The position numbers and the translations under genes were made by a program. This document shows positions 21,379 to 32,812 of a stretch of 64,000 nucleotides of DNA, piece by piece. The notes under the pieces are model-generated. The model was not told where the DNA came from, did not search any database, and saw only the letters and a list, made by a program, of their open reading frames with translations. This stretch comes from Helichrysum umbraculigerum (taxonomy: Eukaryota > Streptophyta > Magnoliopsida > Asterales > Asteraceae), in assembly GCA_949592205.1 (NCBI GenBank), contig CATIUR010000001.1, positions 238,594,750 to 238,658,749 of the forward strand, given 5' to 3'. Within the stretch, counting starts at the first letter, position 1, and each line of letters starts with the position of its first letter.

Positions 21379-21601
21379 ATTTCGACATTCTAGAGCTTGA
21401 AGATGATGACGATGACCATGAAGAATATGATAATGATGATGAAAATCGGAAACCGGAGATGATGATGATGATGATGATGATGACGAATATGATAATGATG
21501 ATGAAAACCCGAAACCGGAGTTGATTAAACCAGATAATCATGATACTAAAGAATGGAGTATTCGAACTTCCGTTGACATGGATTTCACTCTCAATAATGA
21601 G
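21379..21601 (+). pseudogene. Acidic exon-like fragment, unknown gene
   Basis: A stretch encoding a run of Asp/Glu with two near repeats (EEYDNDDEN and DEYDNDDENPKPE), then KEWSIRTSVDMDFTLNNE, ending at a GT donor (21602). A (GAT)n expansion shifts the frame between the two halves. I do not recognise the parent gene. It looks like a captured first exon. Confidence 0.4.
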
Positions 21602-23448
21602 GTAATAATAACTATATTTATTATTTATTATTTTGGTTTAGTTTAGGTTTTCTGTTTAGTGCAAATTTCAATTGAGTTTTGTAATGTTTCTTATTTCATC
21701 AGGTTAATAGGTAATGTTCCTCGATTGGATTCAACTTATAATTTATTTGGTATGTTAGTTGGTTTTGACTTTGTTTTTTCTGAAATTCCCTTACGAAGTT
21801 AGTTTTAAATTTTCACATTATATTACCTATAGTTCATGGTTCGTCTTTTTTTGGAATCAATATTTCACACGTCATTTTGAATATGTTGGTTTACTTCGCA
21901 GCCTTAATTTGTATAGACATACTCCGTACGATATTCAAGCAGCTTCCTGTAATCGATGTAGCAAGGTCTGCTTGTGTATGTAGGTTACCTCACCGTCAAG
22001 TATTCCGTTCAGGTTAATTAGGGCTATTGTTTGTTAATTGATTGATTAATTGACGAATTGTGTAATTGATGTGTATGTATATTTGTTATTGTGGATAAAT
22101 GTAGATGAATGAAAAATGCTTATAATTGTTTGCGATTGATTATTCAGTGTGTTGATGATCCGCAAAGGAATTACTGATTTCAAAAGAGAGAGAAGGTTCC
22201 TCTCAGGTTTACTCCAATTTACTTTTTTGGTAACATCGGTTTTACTAATTTGTAGATGGTTACTGATGTAAATAGTGTATATAATTTATTTCGTTGTTGC
22301 TTAAATATTTCAGTGACATTGCATATGGTTAGTATCATAGTTGATTCATTTAAGTATTAAGCACTTAGCAATGATACTTTTTCATTAGCTGATATACATA
22401 TTTATGTTGCTATTTTTTATATAAAAAAGTAATTTTACAGAAGTTAAGACAATTATATACACTTAATAGGTTAGCTTGATTTGTTTAGGGTTACTTCAGA
22501 TACAAAAGTTAATTTATTTCATCTTTGAATGTGATATTGATATTATAGATGGACGGATGATGACAATGTGGTTAGGTGTATCCATGAAGAGTCCATTTGA
22601 ACATGAATATGGGATATTGATGGTTTAGCCTTCGTCCCTTTCGTTGACATCATTAATAAAAAAATAGCTATAGCTATTTATATGTTTCTCTTTTTTTCTG
22701 TATATATAATGTTTTATTTTATAATCGCTAATAAAAAAATGTTTAATATACATAGAGATTCGCTTGGTCACTTGGTGAAGACCGATGACATGATGGTCAA
22801 AAATGAAGGGGACTAGGAATTCCGTTTCCTTTCTTATGAACTTCAAAACTTGCGGTATAACTATGCAACCTCTTTCTGTAATTCATTTATGATCATTTAT
22901 CCTTATTAAAGCACCTTTGACATTGCCAATTGTGATGTAACAGTGGCAACAAAGTCAATTGTGATGTAATTATATGTCTGTTATATGCAGGAAACAGTGT
23001 TAAACTCTTTGTTTGCCTTGAGAGTGTATATCAACTCATATTTACAGGCTATTAACGTTTACAAAGCTAGGTGTATAAACGAGTTCTTTCTCCCTATTAA
23101 ATATCTATGAGAACAAAGTAATAGACTAATAGTAGGCTATAATGAAGCTTGAATGTTAGCACTAATTATTTGATGATTACAGCCTCCTTGACAAAGATGG
23201 CGGTTCAAAACTTCCTTTGATTTTTTCGGTTTTCTCTCCAGCAACCATTGTCTCTAAACCTGAAGACAATTATAGTCGGTTCAGGGTGAAAACAAGTGAT
23301 GAGGTCATAGAGCTTGAATAGGTAATTTCAGTGATCTTTTATTAATTATTGATAATATAAAAGAATCGTTTTAATTGTCTTCTTTCTGTTTTACATCCTA
23401 TTGGATGTGATATTGGCTCAACTCATCAGGATTTAGAAGGATATGAGG

Positions 23449-23550
23449 TGGTATTACAACACTTGCCGTAGGTGTGTCAAAAAAGTTGAGCGCAATGAAA
23501 ATGTTTATGAGGTAGCTAACCCATATGAATATTCAGACTGTGGCGATGTA
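23449..23550 (+). pseudogene. RPA1-like C-terminal zinc-finger fragment
   Basis: Reads WYYNTCRRCVKKVE, later YEYSDCGD. This fits the replication protein A large-subunit C-terminal domain (WYY..C..C.KKV....Y.C..CG) with one zinc ligand Cys changed to Tyr. RPA-like proteins are common in plant Helitrons, which suits the setting. Only about 34 codons are readable and no open frame surrounds them. Confidence 0.5.
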
Positions 23551-24480
23551 GCTAATGTCTATAGAACATAATTGTATATTACATTATATTGACATAGAGC
23601 TTTAGTCGACTTTCGAATTTGATCACCTACTGAATTTTGTCAGCTATCGAATAGTGCTATGAAGAATGACCCATATGACGATTAAATTGCTCTTTGTTGG
23701 TGGTTATTTCAAGAGTATTTTTCGAGTTTGAAAGTTTGATAGTGATATGATATATGACTTAAACAATTTGAATTTGATAAATGTTTGACCCCCATCTTTT
23801 ATATAAGGGAAGGAAATATTTTCCAGGTCAACAAAATCAGTCATTCTTAAGGTTAGTCTCTGATTCAAGTGCTTCTTGAAATTTGTCTCATTTCCAAATC
23901 AGGTTCGCTTCACACCTTTTGTTTTTTGTTTGGTTATTAGTATTATGATATAGGGTTTAAATTAGTATCCTATTTCTTTACATCTTAATGATTCGATATT
24001 GGTCGTATATTAGAATGTGTCTGATATTTGTTTATTCTTTTCTAGAGGTGGAAAAATGGGCGGGTCGAGCCGAAACAGGTATGTATTACGGTCTGTAGTG
24101 AAACTGTAACGGTGATTCAAAGCTTCAGGGGATGATTGGCAGTCATAAAGTTCCAACTTTAACAAACTGATAAGAGGTAGAACTTTTCTATATATGTTTG
24201 GGAGCATCTACTGATTACTTGCCCTTTGAGTTCAAGGCTGTAGTTGTTGCTCTTGAGGTTGATTGTACGTTTTTGGACACCCAGGTTTGTTGCATAACTG
24301 ACCATTCATTCTAAAGAATATAGGTGCGAGACTTTTATCGGTGGTAAATTTTAGAATAGATATTATATGACTGAAACTTTTCTTTCGGTGTATGGTTGTA
24401 TGGCCTTGAAACATAAATTAAGTTCATTTATTTAAAAGGTTATCATGGACATTCTTGTCAAAGCTGCTCACACACCTTTA

Positions 24481-25155
24481 AGAAAGTTATCTTTTCTTGT
24501 CAAAGCTGCTTCTACCCCTCCTGTTAAGACTTAAAGATACCTAGAATCTTAAAGATATTGAGATTTTGACATATATAAGTACTAAAGAAGTAAAAAAGAA
24601 AAAAAAAAAAAAAAGGAATCTTACTTCTTCTCAAACATCTATAGTGAAGTTTGAGATTTATTTCAAATAATGAAAGATTTCTTTAACTGAAGTCAAATTC
24701 AATTGACTGGAAATCTTATGAGGTAGATTAAACTTTATAACATATTTAAATGCATAATTTTGAGGATTAAGATTTCTCCAACAAAGAAAGATATATTTTG
24801 ACTTTTTAAGTAAAAGTTATTTAGTGCTTTTCAACTTAAGGATTGACATGGGAATATTGAAGTAGATTAAAGTTTGTAGTAAGTAGTAATAAAACATCAA
24901 TTTTCAAACAAAATCTTGGACTTGTCCCAGCCAAAACCGCCCTCCCATGGTTCAAAACTGGTGTCAAAATCTACATACAGCTACTGGGCTTGCCCTTTCA
25001 CACTATTTGTACTCAAAATGGCACTTATGGGCTTTGCAGAACTCAAAGCGGGCAATTTTTCAACCCATTAGGATTTTGTAAAGATGAGAAGTCAATGAAG
25101 CAATTAAAGCTAAAAGAGATCAAGAATGGTAGCTTCACTATGTTGGCAGTCTTGG
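24481..25155 (+). pseudogene. LHCA3: Decayed LHCA3 (photosystem I antenna protein) copy inside Helitron
   Basis: Two separated blocks match the photosystem I chlorophyll a/b-binding protein Lhca3. Block 1 (24481-24528) reads RKLSFLVKAASTPPVK, the end of the transit peptide and start of the mature protein. Block 2 (24915-25155) reads LGLVPAKTALPWFKTGV, then in another frame YTYW-like and TLFVLKMALMGFAELKAGQ, then FFNPLGFCKDEKSMKQLK and LKEIKNGSFTML. The first transmembrane helix is missing, several frameshifts occur, and the chlorophyll-binding EIKNGR motif has Arg changed to Ser. It cannot make an antenna protein. The 75-codon frame at 24990-25217 is only a piece of it. Identification is from remembered family motifs. 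Confidence 0.7.
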
Positions 25156-26920
25156 TTACTTCAATAAAGAAGTCGATGAGGTTAGTTGATGGATCCAATG
25201 ATTTGTATTTTTTATGAAAGAATTGTGCTATTACTTAACATTAAATGATTACATCCAGGAATGGTAAGTAATTCCCAATGTATTATTTTGATTCATTATC
25301 CGTCTGTGAATGAGGATATCTCCGAAATGAAATGTCATGTTTACCTGTATTTCGCATCCATAGATAATTGATTGATAGATGCCTCGATGATTCAGTCTCA
25401 ACATATACTCTGATTGGTATGGTTTATGCTATCGTGTGTAAGTTCTGAATTATTTGAGTATCTCTGGTGAGATATTTATGCATATGACGCTTATTCAAAA
25501 GTCATAGTTGAGCTGAAGGTATGCAATTATGACGTTTCTTTGTCATCTGTTCTTTCTTACATTTTGGATTAATCCATTATGTGATGTTACAGCATTTTTA
25601 CTATTCACAAGATTACAATTCATTTGTAATAATTTTTACTCATATATATTGTAAGGTACTCCGTACATAGTATCTTAAGTAATTCCAACTTGAATGCTTT
25701 CCCTTGGTAGTGTTTGGTTCATAAACATATAAACTTATTATATGCTTTTGCAGGTGTCAAACTACTCTCTTTTCATTAATCCTTTGTTTTTTCATAATTA
25801 TGGAATTAATGCTTCTTGAGTTCTTGGTGAAGATCTAAAGGTGTCAAGGCATCTTTCTTTCTTTCTTCCTTCTTTTTTTTTTTTTTTAATTATTTTGAGG
25901 CAAGCACTTTGTATTTTGTATAGTGTGCCATCTGTTTTGAAAATGTTGTAGCTTGTGTGGAGATGATAGTGGTCGATGAGAATGTAAACTTTTTATACAT
26001 GTTATACTCTTTATCATATACTACTATTTTAAATGTGTTTTTAGTTAACATTACGTTTTTATCTTTTGATTTGATGTTTCGTAGGCGTTTTGCTAACCTT
26101 ATGTGTAATTATATTGTTAATTTTTAAAACCCAAATATTGTAGTCCGTGTAGCGATGAATCATTTAGATAACTTTATTCATTTATGTGTTTACTTAAAAC
26201 TTATTGACACGTATATACAATATTACACTTTACATTTAACACACAAATTGATATCCTATTTAACTTAATACATATCCTATCTAACTTAATATCTAAAAAA
26301 AACATATATTTAGTTGTCTGCGTTGTCGCAGGTCGTAAAGCTATATGTATATAATATAAAAAAAATATATTTAGTCTATATACATGATAATTTTTGTAAA
26401 CATTTTATATAGTTAACATAATATAATAATTGCACCTTCCACAATTATTATTCAAAAGGAAAACTTAAATAAATAAACCTCCATATATCAATTAAAAAGG
26501 AAGCATGTTAAAATTTCTTTACTTATTGTGTCGCATATTTTGACATACAAAAGGAAATACTATAATTGGATAAATAAAACAATCATTTGTCCTCACATTA
26601 ACAAAACAATAAAAATTGTTTTTATAAAAGTAATAAGAATGGAGGTCTTGATTCACGCAAGAGTGCACGTAGAATACCAAAAAAGGGACTTATTCATATT
26701 CAATCAAGTTTCAACAAACATTATACTAAATTGGTTTACTTATTGTATTGAATGTTTTGTCATTGAAAATTAAAAACTGAAATTATATAAATAAAACTAT
26801 CTTCTATTTTTACATGACCAGAATATAGAATTACAATTCACACAATAATTGGTATACTTTTTTTATCTTAAAAGGGCTGAAACTTTTAATTGCAACATTT
26901 ACAACATCAAATGTCATAGC

Positions 26921-26945
26921 CCGCGTTGTCGCGGGTACTACCTAA
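26921..26945 (+). terminator. Helitron 3' hairpin and CTAA end
   Basis: Six-base GC stem CCCGCG/CGCGGG with loop TTGT, then TACTACCTAA and T. It has the form of the rolling-circle termination signal of plant Helitrons. Confidence 0.7.
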
Positions 26946-29900
26946 TAAATAACCCTGGAATCACGCTGTTACCAAGCAACCCTAAAACCCTCAGATACTC
27001 CAACAAAATAGCCCTCCTACGATTTTTAATTATTCAAACCTCATCTCTTAATGAAGTCAAAATCAAAAGACGCCGACGCCACCACTAAAACACCAGACGC
27101 CGCCACGGCAGAGCCGATTACACCTCCGATATTCTCTTTACAAACTACGATCGATTAAACGTACGAACTGGCCGCAATGGGAGTGTTTGGATCTATTGAA
27201 GATAACGATGATGATGATATATTTGGATCCAAAAGGTTTGTTTTCTGTTTTCGTTAATTAATCAAGTTTCTTTCTTATGTAATTCTTAGGGTACGGATTT
27301 TGATTTGAGGGTTTTAAGTTTCTATCAGTTTAGGGTTTGTGTTTGTTAGATTTGAGTTGATAATTAAGGGTTCAATGTGATTGTTTTAGGGTTTTACGTT
27401 TGCTCAATTTCATTAGTTTGGAGTTTTAGTTTTATTTGTTTCATCTTATAGTGGTACTTCAATCGTAAGAATTCATCAATTATTTTCCTTTGATTAGTTG
27501 TATATCATTACTTTACAGGTATATATATTTTCATGGATTGCTCTAATATTTAAGGGGACACAATCAGGTAATTTGAAGTTTGAATTCCTTATCTTTTTAA
27601 TCAATTGACATAACTTTATAACATAAGATAATTTCAGATTTTTTTTTGTTAATTTACACTCAATTGATGGGTTTAGTGTTTAGATAATGTAGGCTGATAT
27701 TGTTGATATTTGAATTTTAGTTATGTAGGTTTCCAGCTAAAGCCTACTCCTATATAGGTTACATGGTCGATTCAAATTTGGCTTGAAAATTGTTTTGCCA
27801 GATACTCCGCATTTAATTACTTTTTGGTTGCTATGCATCTATGAGAATGAGATTTTCAACATTCAAATCCTTTCGCATGATATCAGGTTTTTCTTGGATT
27901 GAAGGTTCACATAATTTTTTTTATTTGGAACCATAGCAAATGTATTATTGTTTACAAATATTAATCTTTATTCTAAATCTCAAATAATTTGACTTCGTGC
28001 ACATAGTGATATTGGTTGAGCAACAATGGTTATGTGAACTACACTTTCTGTAGAAACCCACGAATACTCAATGGTACATACTTTTATTTCATTTGATCCA
28101 TCAATTTACATGGCCATGCTTTATATGTTTGTATATTTTTTTTTTGTAAAGGCTTAAGACATCACATAATATTAGGATCTTGAATGAATTTAGGTTGAGT
28201 TGATGATGCAAGAACAAATGAGTCCCATGAGATCATTGGTAATAACCATATATCCAATAGTTGGAGCAGGGACTTCTGAACTAAATATTGACACCAATGA
28301 ACACTCAATGAACTTTCGCTCAAGGTTTGCTTTGACTAAAGTTCCAGTTTTCTATTTTAATTTCAGCATTCATTTAATTTTCGGTTGTGCAGATTTTAAA
28401 GCGCTCTTTTAAGCTCACGAAAGGGAAAGGTTTTGGAGTTGATGACGATGATAATGATTGTGTAGGGCATGAACGCCATGTTACTTTATATGACAAGTGG
28501 CAAACATTACCCCTGTGTTTACTTCCTTCCCAAAACGGAATTGGGCCTAAGGTTTATTAGTTGTAGACATATGAAAATACATATCCATTATGCTAAGATG
28601 ATAATTGATGATGGTTTCTATGCTCTCTTTTTTATAGTGGCAATTGCTTTTTTTGTATTGTCGTACAAAATGAGTGTGGACAAGTAGACAAGTGGTCTGA
28701 AGAATGTCTTCCCCTGGTAACAGTTCACCTGGGCTTCCGTAGGACATGTGATCAGAATAACCAATGATAAAGAATAACTAAGGTGGTCGAGTAAATCAGG
28801 TAAAATTACACTAAAGTTTGGGTTATATATATTTTGGAGTTATTTGAATTATTCTAAGTATGCAAATTGCATTTGCAGGTCTATTCTGATAGTCTTGCTG
28901 ATCAGTTAGTGATATATTTAACCTTTGTATAAAGGTAGAAATTTCAACCCATTTACTTATGAATGAGTCAATTTGGGTAATGTTTGTAAATAATTAAAAA
29001 CAAAAAACCTTAATGGGAAAGGGGCCAGATGGGTTGAAACTCTTCCAACGTGTTCTATACTTGCATAAAACCTCCCGAGTAATTTTGTCTAAATCATTAT
29101 ACTATACTCATATCAAAATACTATTGTTTTATTAATCATAGCTTATAGATTATATCCATTTACCTAATAAAGTTGGATAAAATATGTCTCGGATCAATAT
29201 AGTCCTGCCCATTTCAAAACAAACCAAGAAAAATCCGCATTGACCCATTACCTGACATGCCTGAACTACTCTTTTTCCGCCTGTATTTATGTATTTCCAG
29301 TTATTATCAACTTAAGTTCTACTACTGATGTAATTGCTTCATATTTCATGATTGTCAATTATCAATTGATGACTACTTTTTGTAGGACCAAAATTAATTT
29401 TCTCCATGATCTTCGTCTTTTTCATAGCTATTTCCAGCTAGCTAGAATGGTCAAGTTTATCGAGCGGGTTAGATCAAAAACTGCATTTGATGGGGTTCGT
29501 TTTTATCGATGACTATGTATGTTGTTCTTCCATTACTTTCTATTATGACATAGTTAAAAAGAGAATATGGTGGAAAATATTTAATATAATATGTTGGTAG
29601 GTGAGCCTAAACTCAAAATTTTAAGTTAGTTGTCTGAAATATCTCTATAAACATTGATTTTGGGGTAAAAATTCTATTATACTATTTGTTGAGGCATTCA
29701 AGTGTCGCGACTGCCAAGAAAAATTAAGCTGCTTAAAAATACATGCGATGAATCTAGCCCCAAAAGTAGGTAACCTTCTGGTAAAATTTGAAGTTGGTTG
29801 ACTTGAAAGTCTAAAACACTTTAATTATTATTTCATAAACATTCAAGGTTTCGTTGGCTCACAATAACCTTCGAAAATACACTTTGCAGGACTGTCGACT

Positions 29901-31335
29901 CATTGATTCGTTTTATTGTTAGCTATTAAATTTTCAGTTTTACATGTTTCATTTGTTGTAGATAAAACAAATGGGTTAAGATTGCTACCTACTATTTCAT
30001 GTTAAATGCCCTGTTCCCTTTAAATTCGTTTTAAGATAGTGGTTGATATAATCCATGATCAGCTGATACAACATTATGGTTCAGTGATCAAATGATACAA
30101 CATTATGGTTCAGGGATCAGTGAATGCTATGATACCACGAAGTACTATACATATTTGTCTTATAATTTGAAATTTTCAACTTCAGTAAGATTATGTGAAA
30201 GCTTTTATGTATCTGTTTCTTATGGCAATGGTAGCACGTGGTACCTTGGTACATAGCTTTTAATTGAGGGTTGAGGAAGTCCTTTAATGCAGGTAACCTT
30301 TATTGTAATATCTGAGGTTTGGCTTAATTGTAGCAGAATTTGCTTTATATTATTTTTAAAGTTGTATGTCGGAACTAATCCAGATCCATGTACACACAAT
30401 CTTATAATGGTTTCTGCAAAGCTAGCAAGGTGATCTCCCAATTTCTACAAGCACTGAAGGCTAAATTTTTTCTGAGTTTTCAAGATCAGTACTACGAGAT
30501 ACTAATGGCATTATACTGTTTACTAACACCTTGAATCATCTTGCTTCACAGGTGAAGTCAATTTCACCAAATCCTTGGGCGTTTCGGTAAGCGACATTGG
30601 TTAAGTTTTTAGTACGAATCAGGCTTTGTACCAGGTATTGAATCAAGGGCTCACGACAAAATATCATTATAAAAGAAATTTTTAACACTTAAGATACCAA
30701 ATGTAAAGCAAAACGCATAGTCATTATATATATAGGTTGTTGTAGATAAATGGGATCCAAATGCATAGTCATTAGTCCTTGTGAAATGTAGTAGACTGGA
30801 AGTCTATATGTTCAATTATGGTTGGTGTACGTTCAACTTGATAAAATATATCAACTAATATGATATAATTTGATGGTACTAACTATCTTACATGTATATG
30901 CATGATGAAATGTCTTACTAAAAAACTCGATTTAGTTTTCATGTTATAATGCAATTGATATGATCAAATTACTAATCTGGGTTGTGGATCTTAATTCACA
31001 AGACTAATAATACATGAGCTCCTTTATCAAAATAGATAGTAGTATTAGTTTATGTCTCCTAGATTCTCTATCTTCTGATATGTATGAATAGTATTATTAG
31101 TTTAGTGCCCGTTTTTTATTTGGTTTATAGATTTCTATATGCTTCATTTAATTTGTATGTGGTGTTTATTGTAGTTTATGATAGTGGAACTTGAAGATAA
31201 GAAGTTGAAGCCTAAACATGAATGGGGATTGGAAGATAGATGATTAAGATTTATAAATGGATGGATGTACCTGTATTATTATAAATAGACAATAAACAAG
31301 TTGCAAGGAAAAAAGGTCTAAGGCCATGGGATATA
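26946..31335. other. AT-rich stretch with gene-like fragments, no intact gene
   Basis: Between the inner Helitron end and the MITE at 31336 I see no sustained reading frame. A possible captured gene start lies at 27055-27235: a short ORF MKSKSKDADATT... (27051-27158) is followed by ATG 27178 (MGVFGSIEDNDDDDIFGSK) ending at a possible GT donor at 27238. Further exon-like pieces near 28195-28240 and 28395-28500 are flanked by AG/GT. The parent gene is not recognised. Confidence 0.4.
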
Positions 31336-31586
31336 CTCCCTCCGTCCCATATCTATTGTTCAGTATTCCTTTTTGGGATGTCCCAATTTAATTGTTCACT
31401 TCCATAAATAGAAAAGAATAATGAGATAAAGTTCATTTATGCCCCTAATTTATATATGTAAGACAAAAAGGTAGGTAAAAAGTAAGGGGTAAAATTGTCT
31501 TGTTACCAAAAAGTAAGAGAGATGGTGATGTTTTTCTTAAACTGCGTGTTTTTTGTCTGGGGACAATAAAATTGGGACGGAGGGAG
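31336..31586. mobile_element. Stowaway-type MITE
   Basis: 251 bp with terminal inverted repeats CTCCCTCCGTCCC and GGGACGGAGGGAG, flanked by TA on both sides (31334-31335, 31587-31588). No coding capacity. It would be mobilised by a Tc1/mariner transposase. Confidence 0.92.
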
Positions 31587-31665
31587 TATATCTTAAGCAA
31601 ATGTGAAGTAACATTTTGTACATCATGTGAATTCAGTTTTGGTTCGGTTTTCATTATAAAATTTA

Positions 31666-32230
31666 GGGTAAATGGCCTAAAAAGGTAACCAATTTGTCAA
31701 AATTTGCTAATAAGAGGAATATGAGTTTTGTTGATGCTCAAAAAGGAGTGACATTTTAAATTCGATGTCCAAAAAGGATTGAAGTTGTCAAAAAAATTCA
31801 ATTAAAGGTATAATTATTTTTACATTTTTTGTCGTTCAATTTTTCATCGATTTTAGCTAATGCGAGGCTTAAATATCGAATATTAAATTAATATGTGACA
31901 TTTTTTTTACCTAGAAAACAAAATGATATAAACACTAATGTTACTTTTTAAGAGTTTAAACCCGAATTTTATTTTTAGTGTTAAATCCTTTTAGGGCACG
32001 ATTTTAAAAAGTTTAATCCTTTTCGGGCACGATTTAAAAGAGTTAAATCCCTTTTTGATACTTTTTAAAAATGAAACTGTAATTTTATCCTTAATTGGAC
32101 TTTTTTGACAACTTCAATCCTTTTTGGGCATCGAATTTAAAATGTCACTCTTTTTTGAGCATCAACAAAACTCATATTCCCTTTATTGTCAAATTTTGAC
32201 AAATTGGTTACCTTTTTGGGCCATTTGCCC
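31666..32230. mobile_element. Mutator-like foldback MITE with 9-bp TSD
   Basis: 565 bp whose ends GGGTAAATGGCC and GGCCATTTGCCC begin long inverted repeats of about 150 bp (for example AAAGGTAACCAATTTGTCAA and its complement). It is flanked by identical 9-bp direct repeats TAAAATTTA (31657-31665 and 32231-32239), the length typical of Mutator-like elements. The centre has a GGGCACGATTT direct repeat. Confidence 0.9.
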
Positions 32231-32783
32231 TAAAATTTAGTATGATTGCTTTGCTATCCTTTATGATTTTCAACTCTATGAAATTATATTCCTGGAAAAA
32301 TTAAACTACTCGTAAAAAGTTAATAATGATGTACAATCCAACTACACTTATCATCCGGATGTGCGTTACCATTCACTGACACTTAATTTTCAATGGGTTA
32401 AATACTTAAAACAACCCAACATGCATATATGAAATTATCCCTTTCTTTTATGCCTGCTACCATTTGAAAAAAGTGCATACATTCACTGTCATGACGCTCG
32501 CATACTCATTGTACAAATATGCCTCTATTATATTAATAAATATCTGGATATGATTTGTAACATGTTATACATTTAATTTGTTTTACTTATAAACTAAACA
32601 GTAATAATTGCTTTTCAAAATCATCGTTCATTAAATCAAAATATTACTATCATAATGTCTACAAACCATGTGATTAACAACTAAACGTTAAAAGTACTAA
32701 TAACATACTGCAAATTCAAAATACACCAATTCTTATACTTCAAAGTCTTTAAACAAAAACATAGAAAAAAACAAAATTATAAA

Positions 32784-32812
32784 ACCCACGTTGTCGCGAG
32801 TCCTTCACCTAG
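32784..32812 (+). terminator. Decayed Helitron 3' end
   Basis: The stem CCCACG-TTGT-CGCGAG with mismatches is followed by TCCTTCACCTAG and T. Taken as the end of the outer Helitron. Confidence 0.5.

Larger units (their letters stand above)
20946..26945 (+). mobile_element. Putative inner Helitron with captured gene fragments
   Basis: The 5' end TCTATCTATCTATAAC follows AA at 20945. The 3' end has a perfect hairpin CCCGCG-TTGT-CGCGGG (20921-type stem at 26921-26935) followed by CTAA (26942-26945) and T. Insertion is between A and T. Inside are an acidic exon-like fragment (21379-21601), an RPA1-like zinc-finger fragment (23449-23550) and a decayed LHCA3 copy (24481-25155). A third, decayed Helitron-type hairpin (CTGCGTTGTCGCAG, about 26322-26335) may mark an older end. 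No Rep/helicase coding sequence is visible, so it is non-autonomous. Confidence 0.6.
20804..32812 (+). mobile_element. Putative outer Helitron carrying gene-like fragments
   Basis: A 5' end TCTTTTATATATAATTAAAA lies after an A at 20803. A 3' end has the decayed stem CCCACG-TTGT-CGCGAG (32785-32800) followed 9 bp later by CTAG (32809-32812) and then T. Both borders obey the A^T insertion rule and the TC...CTRR ends of Helitrons, and there is no target duplication. Pairing these two ends is inference, supported by the close similarity of the 5' sequences (ACCATTAAGGAATTTTGACCC against ACCATTAGGAAATCTTAACCC) of the outer and inner elements. Confidence 0.5.

Noticed and set aside
24990..25217. 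75-codon frame as an independent gene
   Set aside because: It is a frameshifted piece of the LHCA3 pseudogene.
29240..29512. 90-codon plus-strand frame
   Set aside because: It lies in decayed Helitron sequence, has no recognisable motif, and its composition is typical of non-coding DNA.
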